This document shows positions 7,959-13,297 of a stretch of 17,590 bases of DNA, in pieces; position 1 is the stretch's first letter, and every line of letters begins with the position of its first letter. The notes under the pieces were generated by a model, which worked only from the letters and a program-made list of their open reading frames with translations, was not told the DNA's origin and ran no database searches. The DNA is from Minisyncoccota bacterium. GTDB lineage: Bacteria; Patescibacteriota; Minisyncoccia; Phycocordibacterales; JAQTLZ01. The DNA lies in contig JAQTTF010000013.1 of the NCBI GenBank assembly GCA_028710915.1, positions 1 to 17,590 of the forward strand, given 5' to 3'. Position numbers and translations under genes: made by a program.

Positions 7959-9389
7959 ATGGCTTCAAAAGAACACTTCTATATCACTACGACTCTTCCG
8001 TATGTGAATTCAGATCCGCATATCGGTTTTGCCGCGGAAATTGTTCATGCGGATATTTTGGCGCGGTATGCTCGCCTCATGGGTCATGAAGTATTTTTCA
8101 ATACTGGCACTGACGAACACGGGCTCAAGGTGTATACCAAAGCAAAAGAAGAAGGAATTGATACGCAAAAATATGTTGATGAAAAGGCGAGAAATTTTGA
8201 AAATTTAAAAGCAACGCTTAATTTAAGTTTCGGAAGTTTTATTCGCACTACTGAATCGGGACAAAAAAAAGCCGCACAAGAATTCTGGAACGCGTGCGAT
8301 AAGGCAGGGGACATTTACAAAAAAGCATACAAAGTGAAATATTGCGTCGGCTGTGAGCTCGAGAAAACAGAATCCGAGCTTGTGAATGGCCGATGTCCTA
8401 TCCATCCGAATCTTGAGCTGGAAATTATTGAAGAAGAAAATTACTTTTTCCGATTTTCAAAGTATGAGGAAGCTCTCATTGCACTCTACGAAGCAAATCC
8501 TGAATTTGTGGTGCCTGCGACACGTCTCCATGAGATAAAAACTTTCGTTGAAAGAGGACTTGAAGATTTTTCAATTTCGCGACTAAAGAGTAAAATGCCG
8601 TGGGGGGTGGATGTTCCGGGCGACAGTGAACACGTGATGTATGTGTGGTTTGATGCGCTGGTAAACTATATTGATGTTATCGGTTGGCCAAAAGATGAGA
8701 AAAGTTTTGAAAAATGGTGGCCAGGAATTCAAATTGCAGGAAAAGACAATCTTCGTCAGCAATCGGCAATGTGGCAGGCGATGCTTTTGAGTGCCGGACT
8801 GCCAAATTCAAAACAAATTATTATCCGCGGGTTCATAAACTCCGGCGGGCAGAAAATGTCTAAATCTCTTGGGAATGTCATAAGCCCGATTAGTTTGGTG
8901 AATGAATACGGCGCTGATGCAGTGCGTTATTTTCTCGCAAGGGAGGTGAATCCTTTTGAGGACAGCGATGTGACACTCGAGCGGATAAAAGAGGCCTATA
9001 ACGCAAATTTGGCCAATGGACTGGGTAATTTGACGTCTCGAATACTCAAAATGGCTCAAACGAACCTCGAAAAGCCTGTTGAAATTCCCGAAAACACTAT
9101 TCCAGAAGTATTCAAACAAGCTCTTGAGAAATACGATATAAAAGCCGCAGCAGACTATGTGTGGAAAGAAATTGCTGTACTTGATTCAATCATTCAAGAA
9201 GAAGAGCCTTTTAAGCTTATAAAAACAAATAAAGCCGAAGCGGTAACAATTATTGAAGATCTTTGCGTTCGTCTCTACACCATCGGCCGTATGCTCAATC
9301 CAATCTTGCCAGAAACATCTGAAAAAATTAAATCGGCAGTCAAAGCAAATAAGATGCCGGAAGTTTCTCTTTTCCCGAGGAAAGAATAA
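7959..9389 (+). CDS. metG: Methionyl-tRNA synthetase, short form
   Basis: A class I synthetase that charges elongator and initiator tRNA-Met. The HIGH-type motif is SDPHIGF (18-24), TDEHG is at 51-55 and the KMSKS loop is GQKMSKSLGN (297-306). The zinc insertion has one knuckle, C129-x2-C132 and C146-x2-H149, so histidine replaces the last cysteine. A helical anticodon domain ends the protein at 476 residues; the C-terminal tRNA-binding domain of longer bacterial enzymes is missing, as in many short forms. In the methionine pocket Leu13, Asp52, Trp230, Ala233 and Tyr237 are kept. The block that reads GKDIVYFH in E. coli reads GKDNLRQQ here (261-268), so the equivalents of Ile297 and His301 are Asn264 and Gln268. 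It is coupled to the membrane-protein gene 4 nt upstream. Confidence 0.95.
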   Translation: MASKEHFYITTTLPYVNSDPHIGFAAEIVHADILARYARLMGHEVFFNTGTDEHGLKVYTKAKEEGIDTQKYVDEKARNFENLKATLNLSFGSFIRTTESGQKKAAQEFWNACDKAGDIYKKAYKVKYCVGCELEKTESELVNGRCPIHPNLELEIIEEENYFFRFSKYEEALIALYEANPEFVVPATRLHEIKTFVERGLEDFSISRLKSKMPWGVDVPGDSEHVMYVWFDALVNYIDVIGWPKDEKSFEKWWPGIQIAGKDNLRQQSAMWQAMLLSAGLPNSKQIIIRGFINSGGQKMSKSLGNVISPISLVNEYGADAVRYFLAREVNPFEDSDVTLERIKEAYNANLANGLGNLTSRILKMAQTNLEKPVEIPENTIPEVFKQALEKYDIKAAADYVWKEIAVLDSIIQEEEPFKLIKTNKAEAVTIIEDLCVRLYTIGRMLNPILPETSEKIKSAVKANKMPEVSLFPRKE

Positions 9390-9393
9390 CTTG

Positions 9394-9422
9394 TTGACTT
9401 CATTGTGTTGGATTGCTAAGTT
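9394..9422 (+). promoter_or_regulatory. Promoter of the second orphan gene
   Basis: TTGACT (9394-9399), a 17-nt spacer ending in TGC, then TAAGTT (9417-9422). The -35 box matches at five of six places and the weak -10 box is helped by the TG extension. The predicted start is near 9429, giving a leader of about 46 nt that includes a strong Shine-Dalgarno. Confidence 0.6.
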
Positions 9423-9474
9423 GGGTATTGGGAGGCGCCGTTAACGAGGAAACTCATTTTAAGGAGGACTGATC

Positions 9475-9912
9475 ATGGCTGACAAGCCGAAGATGATCTT
9501 TCAGGAAATGACCCCGATAGCGCTGGAGTTGTTTTACCAGCTCGAGAAAGAGGGGAAGATCGATGTTCTTACCCCTTGGGAGTCGCGGTTTAGTCGGCAT
9601 GCGTGGGAAAAAGGAACACGCCAAGCGCCGGAGAATGTGGCGCGATTTCTCGCCGAAGTTGTCGCAGAAAAAGTCAATCGTGCCGGGAATGTGGACCTCC
9701 TGATTGTTCAGGGGGACTACGAGATCACGAGTAGCTCTCGCGTCATGGCATGGGTCTCGCTTCTGTATTTCATTCGAAAGCGAGGTCTTCGGCTTGATAC
9801 GCGGAATTCTCGTCGTATGGCCGTATGGGCGAAGGCGGCCAACTGCACCAAGGACCAGTTGCTCGAGACCATCGCGAATCTCAAGGAAATTGCGGCTAAG
9901 ATGGAGAAGTAG
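9475..9912 (+). CDS. Orphan protein of unknown function, 145 aa
   Basis: I do not recognise this family. The protein is soluble-looking, largely helical by eye, and ends in a lysine-rich helix (NLKEIAAKMEK). A central hydrophobic stretch, VDLLIVQGDYEI followed by VMAWVSLLYFIRKRGLRLD, may form a core strand and helix rather than a membrane span. The start at 9475 is fixed by AAGGAGG (starting at 9462) about 6 nt upstream, one of the strongest ribosome binding sites in the window. The gene is a complete single unit, with its own promoter at 9394-9422 and a terminator at 9942-9970. Its codons use more G and C in the third position than metG before it and tatD after it, suggesting either a highly expressed gene or one of different origin. 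No catalytic motif is evident. Confidence 0.75.
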   Translation: MADKPKMIFQEMTPIALELFYQLEKEGKIDVLTPWESRFSRHAWEKGTRQAPENVARFLAEVVAEKVNRAGNVDLLIVQGDYEITSSSRVMAWVSLLYFIRKRGLRLDTRNSRRMAVWAKAANCTKDQLLETIANLKEIAAKMEK

Positions 9913-9941
9913 CGGACAGTTTGATGTTTGTTCATAGAATT

Positions 9942-9970
9942 GGGCGTCTCGTGAGAGGCGCCCACTTTTT
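9942..9970 (+). terminator. Rho-independent terminator of the second orphan gene
   Basis: Nine-pair stem 9942-9950 with 9955-9963 (GGGCGTCTC and GAGGCGCCC, one G-T pair), closed by the GNRA-type tetraloop GTGA. It is followed by ACTTTTT. The promoter of tatD overlaps its 3' side. Confidence 0.9.
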
Positions 9971-9980
9971 ATGTTAAAAT
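9951..9980 (+). promoter_or_regulatory. tatD promoter, predicted leaderless start
   Basis: TGT precedes TAAAAT (9975-9980), an extended -10 box. A possible -35 box GTGAGA (9951-9956, 18-nt spacer) lies inside the terminator hairpin. The expected start of transcription is 9987, which is the A of the tatD ATG. Confidence 0.55.
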
Positions 9981-9986
9981 TCAGGA

Positions 9987-10820
9987 ATGAAATTTCAATT
10001 TGTAGATATTCATACCCACGTCAATTTTGTTGCTTTCGACGCTGATCGAGAGGAGGTTATTCAACGCGCTTCTGATGCTGGCGTGGCGATGATAAATGTT
10101 GGCACTCAAGTAGATACTTCACGAAAGGCGATCGAAATCGCAGAAAAATATGAAAATGCTTATGCGATCGTCGGGCTCCATCCGGTGCATACGACCAAGT
10201 CGCATCATGATGAAAAAGAACTAGGTGAGGGCGGAAAAGAATTTACTTCTCGCGGAGAGAATTTCGATATGAATGTCTACCGAGAAATGTTGAAACATCC
10301 GAAAGTGGTGGGGATAGGGGAGTGCGGGCTGGACTTTTATCATCTCGATGACGCATCGATCGCAAAACAGCGCGAAGATTTTGAAAAGCAAATTGATTTT
10401 GCGAATGAAGTTAGGAAGCCTCTCATGCTTCATGTCCGTTCGAATAAAGACCGAAGTGCTTACAAAGACGCACTCGAAATTTTGAAAGCTCGCGCAAAAG
10501 TGAAGGGGGATTTTCATTTCTTTGCCGGCTCGTGGGAGGAAGCAAAAAAAATTTTAGATTTTGGGTACACGATTTCTTTCACGGGGGTAATAACGTTTGC
10601 CAGAGATTATGATGAGATAATCAAAAACGCTCCGCTCGACATGATCATGTCCGAAACTGACGCTCCATATGTCTCGCCCGCGCCATTTCGGGGGAAAAGG
10701 AATGAGCCAGCTCATGTGCGGGAGGTGGTGAAGAAGATCGCTGAAATCCGCGGGAAAGATTATGAAAAGGTGCGGGTACAGTTAGCCGAAAACGCGACAC
10801 GCGTTTTCGGCTTGAAATAG
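9987..10820 (+). CDS. tatD: TatD family metal-dependent deoxyribonuclease
   Basis: A 277-residue amidohydrolase-fold protein of the TatD family, whose members are divalent-metal nucleases (3'-5' exonuclease or AP endonuclease activity is reported). Metal-site residues are all present: HTH at residues 9-11, Glu112 in GIGECGLDF, His149 in LMLHVRS, His177 in FHFFAGS and Asp225 in SETDAPYVSPAPFRGKRNEP, the family's C-terminal signature. Compared with E. coli TatD there is an extra, charged segment at about residues 70-98, between IVGLHPVHT and the next helix. TatD and the paralogues YcfH and YjjV cannot be separated by eye, so the symbol is used in the family sense. The ATG has no Shine-Dalgarno and lies seven bases past the -10 box. 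The promoter of the S6 operon overlaps the 3' end of this gene. Confidence 0.9.
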   Translation: MKFQFVDIHTHVNFVAFDADREEVIQRASDAGVAMINVGTQVDTSRKAIEIAEKYENAYAIVGLHPVHTTKSHHDEKELGEGGKEFTSRGENFDMNVYREMLKHPKVVGIGECGLDFYHLDDASIAKQREDFEKQIDFANEVRKPLMLHVRSNKDRSAYKDALEILKARAKVKGDFHFFAGSWEEAKKILDFGYTISFTGVITFARDYDEIIKNAPLDMIMSETDAPYVSPAPFRGKRNEPAHVREVVKKIAEIRGKDYEKVRVQLAENATRVFGLK

Positions 10821-10840
10821 CTCTCCTCTTGTGCTAATCT
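10812..10840 (+). promoter_or_regulatory. Promoter of the rpsF operon
   Basis: TTGAAA (10812-10817), a 17-nt spacer ending in TGC, then TAATCT (10835-10840). The -35 box lies within the last codons of tatD. The predicted start is near 10847, about 149 nt before rpsF. Confidence 0.65.
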
Positions 10841-10846
10841 AGTGCC

Positions 10847-10995
10847 AACTCTCGCTAGATACGCCCTTACAGACGTATCTCAAAGGTCCATGGTGAGGTG
10901 ATTTTTATACCTTAAAAATCAGGTCGGAAGATTTTTAGCCCGAAGGGCGCAAAAATTTCCGACCACGTTATTACAATTAATAATAAATTAGTCTC
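10847..10995 (+). promoter_or_regulatory. Structured leader of rpsF, possible S6:S18 autoregulation site
   Basis: Three hairpins can be drawn. (1) AGATACG (10857-10863) with CGTATCT (10874-10880). (2) TGATTTTTA (10899-10907) with TAAAAATCA (10913-10921), loop TACCT. (3) A long stem, 10922-10936 with 10951-10964, 14 pairs with one bulged G at 10930, capped by GCCC-GAA-GGGC (10938-10948) across an A/GC internal loop. None is followed by a T-tract, so they are not terminators. In many bacteria the S6:S18 pair binds such a leader to repress its own operon. Position and structure fit that role, but I cannot match the published CCG-bulge motif with certainty. Confidence 0.5.
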
Positions 10996-11508
10996 ATGAG
11001 TGAAATAGAAAAAGACGAAGCAGGAGAAAGTGAAGCGCGGATTTACGAAGTGGGCTACCATATCGTTCCGCTTGTCGCAGAGGAAAATGTTCCCAAGGAA
11101 TCGTCGGATGTTAAGTCTGTTATTGAAAAACAGAAGGGAGTAATGATTTCTGAAGAGTTGCCAAGACTCCATCCTCTTGCATACACAATTGCAAAGACAG
11201 TTGGAGGCAAGAAGCACATCTTCGACAAGGCATATTTTGGTTGGATTAAATTTGAAATTGATCCATCGACTCTTCCAGCTATCAAGGAAGCTCTTGAAGC
11301 AAATGAAAATGTGCTTCGATTCATCCTCGTAAAAACAGTGCGAGAGAATACGCTTGTGTCTATGCAGAAGATTGTATCTCAGGCTCGAATGGATAAGGAA
11401 GGTGGGGAGAAGAAAGCTCCGGGCGTTGGTGTTGTCGCCGAAAAGGATAAAAAGCCGGTTTCTGTAGAGGAAATCGATAAATCTATCGACGAACTTCTCG
11501 TTCCGTAA
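10996..11508 (+). CDS. rpsF: 30S ribosomal protein S6 with N- and C-terminal extensions
   Basis: S6 sits on the platform of the small subunit and binds S18 as a heterodimer. The core is residues about 15-122: RIYEVGYHIVPLV as first strand, then GGKKHIFDKAYFGWIKFEI with the usual 'K.....Y.......' strand, and ENVLRFILVKTVRE as the last strand. The protein is 170 residues, against about 100-135 usually. An acidic stretch of about 14 residues precedes the core, and a charged tail ending in VEEIDKSIDELLVP follows it. Identification rests on the fold pattern plus position directly before ssb and rpsR, the standard order of this operon. ATG 10996 has no Shine-Dalgarno. A 5' leader with strong hairpins precedes it. 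Confidence 0.85.
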   Translation: MSEIEKDEAGESEARIYEVGYHIVPLVAEENVPKESSDVKSVIEKQKGVMISEELPRLHPLAYTIAKTVGGKKHIFDKAYFGWIKFEIDPSTLPAIKEALEANENVLRFILVKTVRENTLVSMQKIVSQARMDKEGGEKKAPGVGVVAEKDKKPVSVEEIDKSIDELLVP

Positions 11509-11533
11509 GTTGGTCGCCCTTGAGGCAGGGGTT

Positions 11534-11542
11534 TGGTATACT
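11534..11542 (+). promoter_or_regulatory. Internal promoter before ssb
   Basis: TGG followed by TATACT (11537-11542), an extended -10 box with five of six matches and no good -35 box. The predicted start is near 11549, giving a 27-nt leader. It would let ssb and rpsR be made without rpsF. Confidence 0.5.
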
Positions 11543-11575
11543 GAAACTAACCCTATAAGCTAATACGTTACACGT

Positions 11576-12052
11576 ATGTATCTCAACAAAGCGTTTGTTA
11601 TTGGAAATTTGACCCGTGACCCGGAAATGCGAGCTCTTCCTTCAGGAATTCAGGTTTGCAGTTTCTCTGTTGCTACCAATTCGCGTTTTAAAGACAAGAG
11701 TGGAGCATGGCAGGATAAAGCAGAATTCCACAATATCGTGGTCTTCGGCAGATCTGCAGAGACAAGCGGACAGTATCTCAAAAAGGGAAGTAATGTTCTC
11801 GTAGAGGGAAGAATGCAGACTCGAAGCTGGGATGACAAGGCAACTGGAGCGAAGAAGTATCGAACAGAAATTGTTGCGGAAAGAGTGCAATTTGGCAATC
11901 GTCCAGCGGGCGGTGCCGCAGGTGCTCCGGCAGGAGGTCCGGCAACTTCAGGTGCGCCAAAAGGCAAAGCTCCGGCAGGGGATGATGCTCCACCACTTGA
12001 TACCATCCAGTATCCGGAAGAAGACATCAATACCGAAGACATTCCGTTCTAG
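11576..12052 (+). CDS. ssb: Single-stranded DNA-binding protein
   Basis: SSB coats single-stranded DNA during replication and repair and recruits partner enzymes through its C-terminal tip. The OB fold covers residues 1-105: MYLNKAFVIGNLTRDPEMR, SFSVATNSRF, EFHNIVVFGRSAE, YLKKGSNVLVEGRMQTRSW and KYRTEIVAERVQF are all standard SSB blocks. A flexible Gly/Ala/Pro-rich linker follows (about 108-140). The protein ends in the acidic tip EDINTEDIPF, matching the universal DDIPF. At 158 residues the length is typical. No Shine-Dalgarno precedes ATG 11576, and the start codon lies in a small palindrome (TACGT-TAC-ACGTA, 11564-11576). The gene lies between rpsF and rpsR as in most bacteria. Confidence 0.97.
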   Translation: MYLNKAFVIGNLTRDPEMRALPSGIQVCSFSVATNSRFKDKSGAWQDKAEFHNIVVFGRSAETSGQYLKKGSNVLVEGRMQTRSWDDKATGAKKYRTEIVAERVQFGNRPAGGAAGAPAGGPATSGAPKGKAPAGDDAPPLDTIQYPEEDINTEDIPF

Positions 12053-12076
12053 TATTACAAACTAAAATAGAGAATT

Positions 12077-12280
12077 ATGAATAAGCAATGTTTTTTCACC
12101 AGTAACAATATTAAATATATTGATTACAAGGATACAGAAATTCTCAAGAAATTCTTGAATCCTCACGCTCGAATGATTTCTCGAAAGAAATCCGGAGTGT
12201 GCTCAAAGAGCCAAAGGCAGCTTGCAGAGGCTATCAAGCGGTCTCGATTTATGGCACTTTTGCCATACTTGACGCGATAA
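12077..12280 (+). CDS. rpsR: 30S ribosomal protein S18
   Basis: S18 partners S6 on the 30S platform. The 67-residue length is typical. The family core is visible: IDYKDTEILKKFLNPHARM, then the loop SGVCSKSQRQL (usually TG.....QR.L) and AIKRSRFMALLPYL at the C-terminus. The N-terminal MNKQCFF stretch is poorly conserved, as usual. It starts 24 nt after the ssb stop; AGAGA upstream of ATG 12077 is only a weak ribosome binding site. A strong terminator begins 7 nt after its stop, making this the last gene of the rpsF-ssb-rpsR unit. rplI, often the next gene in other bacteria, is not here. Confidence 0.93.
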   Translation: MNKQCFFTSNNIKYIDYKDTEILKKFLNPHARMISRKKSGVCSKSQRQLAEAIKRSRFMALLPYLTR

Positions 12281-12287
12281 GAAAAGA

Positions 12288-12321
12288 AAAAAGCCCCGCC
12301 CTGAAAAGGGCGGGGCTTTTT
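12288..12321. terminator. Bidirectional Rho-independent terminator between rpsR and efp
   Basis: A perfect 15-pair stem: 12288-12302 (five A, then GCCCCGCCCT) with 12307-12321, loop GAAA. The T run (12317-12321) serves the plus-strand rpsF operon and the A run serves efp on the minus strand. The two genes are tail to tail. Confidence 0.97.
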
Positions 12322-12328
12322 GTTTATG

Positions 12329-12901
12329 TTAGTTATTCGCTCGCTCTACATAATCCCCAGTTTCAGTGTTCACCCGAATAGTTTCGCCCTCCTTGATGAA
12401 GAGGGGAACATTTACCGTTGTGCCGTTCTCAAGGATTGCAATTTTATTTGCACCGCTTGAAGTATTGCCTCGCACTGCATCTGGGGCTTCTTTCACCTTG
12501 AGTTCTACTTTGATAGGAAGCTTCACTCCAATAATTTTCTCATCGAATACCATTGCCTCGATAACAGAATTAGCTTTGAGAAATCTTCCACCTGGACCGA
12601 TCATATCCGCCGCCAGCTGGAATCGTTTCGAAGGATCGTTCACCTCACAAAACCAGTATTCACCCTTATTCAAATAGAGGAACTTCACATCTTTGTAATC
12701 GATTTCTGCTTCTTCTACCTTATCCGTGGTGTGATAGGAGACTTCGGTTACTCTGCCGTTGATGAGGCTTTTAATTTTCACAGCATTCACCGGCTTTCGC
12801 TGTTGTTTGCGGAAAACATGAGAATCAATCACTTCAAAAGGCTCGCCATCGTGAATAATGTATTTGTGAACTGTCGCTTCGTTGTATTCGAGCATTGCCA
12901 T
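12329..12901 (-). CDS. efp: Translation elongation factor P, with unusual tip loop
   Basis: EF-P rescues ribosomes stalled at consecutive prolines. All three domains are seen in 190 residues: KOW-like domain I (about 1-65), OB domain II (about 66-130, with KFLYLNKGEYWFCEVNDPS) and C-terminal OB domain III with GNTSSGANKIAILENGTTVNVP, FIKEGETIRVNTETGDYVERA. The tip loop of domain I normally reads PGKG or PGRG and carries the lysine or arginine that is modified and reaches the P-site tRNA. Here it reads RKQQRKPVN (31-39). In a gap-free alignment with E. coli EF-P the Lys34 position is Gln34, with Arg35 next to it. Start ATG 12901 gives MAMLEY; Met3 is an alternative. No Shine-Dalgarno. A promoter lies at 12935-12962 and the bidirectional terminator closes the gene. 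Confidence 0.93.
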   Translation of the reverse strand: MAMLEYNEATVHKYIIHDGEPFEVIDSHVFRKQQRKPVNAVKIKSLINGRVTEVSYHTTDKVEEAEIDYKDVKFLYLNKGEYWFCEVNDPSKRFQLAADMIGPGGRFLKANSVIEAMVFDEKIIGVKLPIKVELKVKEAPDAVRGNTSSGANKIAILENGTTVNVPLFIKEGETIRVNTETGDYVERANN

Positions 12902-12934
12902 AGGAATGGGATGGACTTAATTCGTAATGTCGAG

Positions 12935-12962
12935 ATTCTACAGGAAAATAGAAAAATGTCTA
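12935..12962 (-). promoter_or_regulatory. Probable efp promoter
   Basis: On the minus strand: TAGACA (12962-12957), a 16-nt spacer, then TAGAAT (12940-12935), each five of six matches. The -35 box contains the stop codon of the upstream membrane-protein gene. Predicted start is near 12928, with a 27-nt leader. Confidence 0.5.
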
Positions 12963-13289
12963 TTTTGCGGGTTTTGTAAGGGTTAGGGTTAATTTGGCAA
13001 CGACAAGACTTGCATTTCCCCAGAGGAAGGGAAGCCAGAGAGGTACACCAATCACAACGGGATTTTTATAGCTCCAAACTCCAAAATGGATTGCGACAGC
13101 TTCTAAAAGAGGGCCACCAAGAAATATAATCCAATAGATTGGAATAAATTTCTTTTCTTTTTCAATTGTTATGACTGCGTATCCGGCCAGAGATAAGATT
13201 AAAACGACGAGAAGGGAGAAATTCTGCAAAAGAGAAATTGCAGAAACGTTTAAGAGAATAAAGAGAGTATAGAGCAGTTTTTTGTTCAT
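12960..13289 (-). CDS. Small four-span membrane protein of unknown function
   Basis: A 109-residue protein I cannot assign. Hydrophobic spans are at about residues 4-21, 25-42, 48-70 and 83-104. A charged turn, EKEKK, joins spans two and three, and GVWSYKNPVVIGVPLWLPFLWGN sits at the entry of the last span; its PLWLPFLWGN part looks like a conserved motif. The positive-inside pattern (MNKK at the start, KPAK at the end) places both termini in the cytoplasm. The start is 8 nt after the recA stop on the same strand, so it is almost certainly read from the recA transcript. There is no Shine-Dalgarno. The function could relate to small-molecule or lipid handling in the membrane, but nothing in the sequence proves it. 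Confidence 0.7.
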   Translation of the reverse strand: MNKKLLYTLFILLNVSAISLLQNFSLLVVLILSLAGYAVITIEKEKKFIPIYWIIFLGGPLLEAVAIHFGVWSYKNPVVIGVPLWLPFLWGNASLVVAKLTLTLTKPAK

Positions 13290-13297
13290 TCAAGATT

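Noticed and set aside
10889..10902. Tiny frame ATG-GTG-AGG-TGA in the rpsF leader as a leader peptide
   Set aside because: Three codons with no ribosome binding site; chance occurrence is more likely.
11510..11535. Hairpin CCCT...AGGG between rpsF and ssb as a terminator
   Set aside because: The stem has only four pairs and no T-tract follows; the region fits better as the ssb promoter.
11650..12042. Long minus-strand frame of 130 codons opposite ssb
   Set aside because: It is a shadow of the Gly/Ala/Pro-rich linker of ssb, has low-complexity content and no start signals; ssb is certain.
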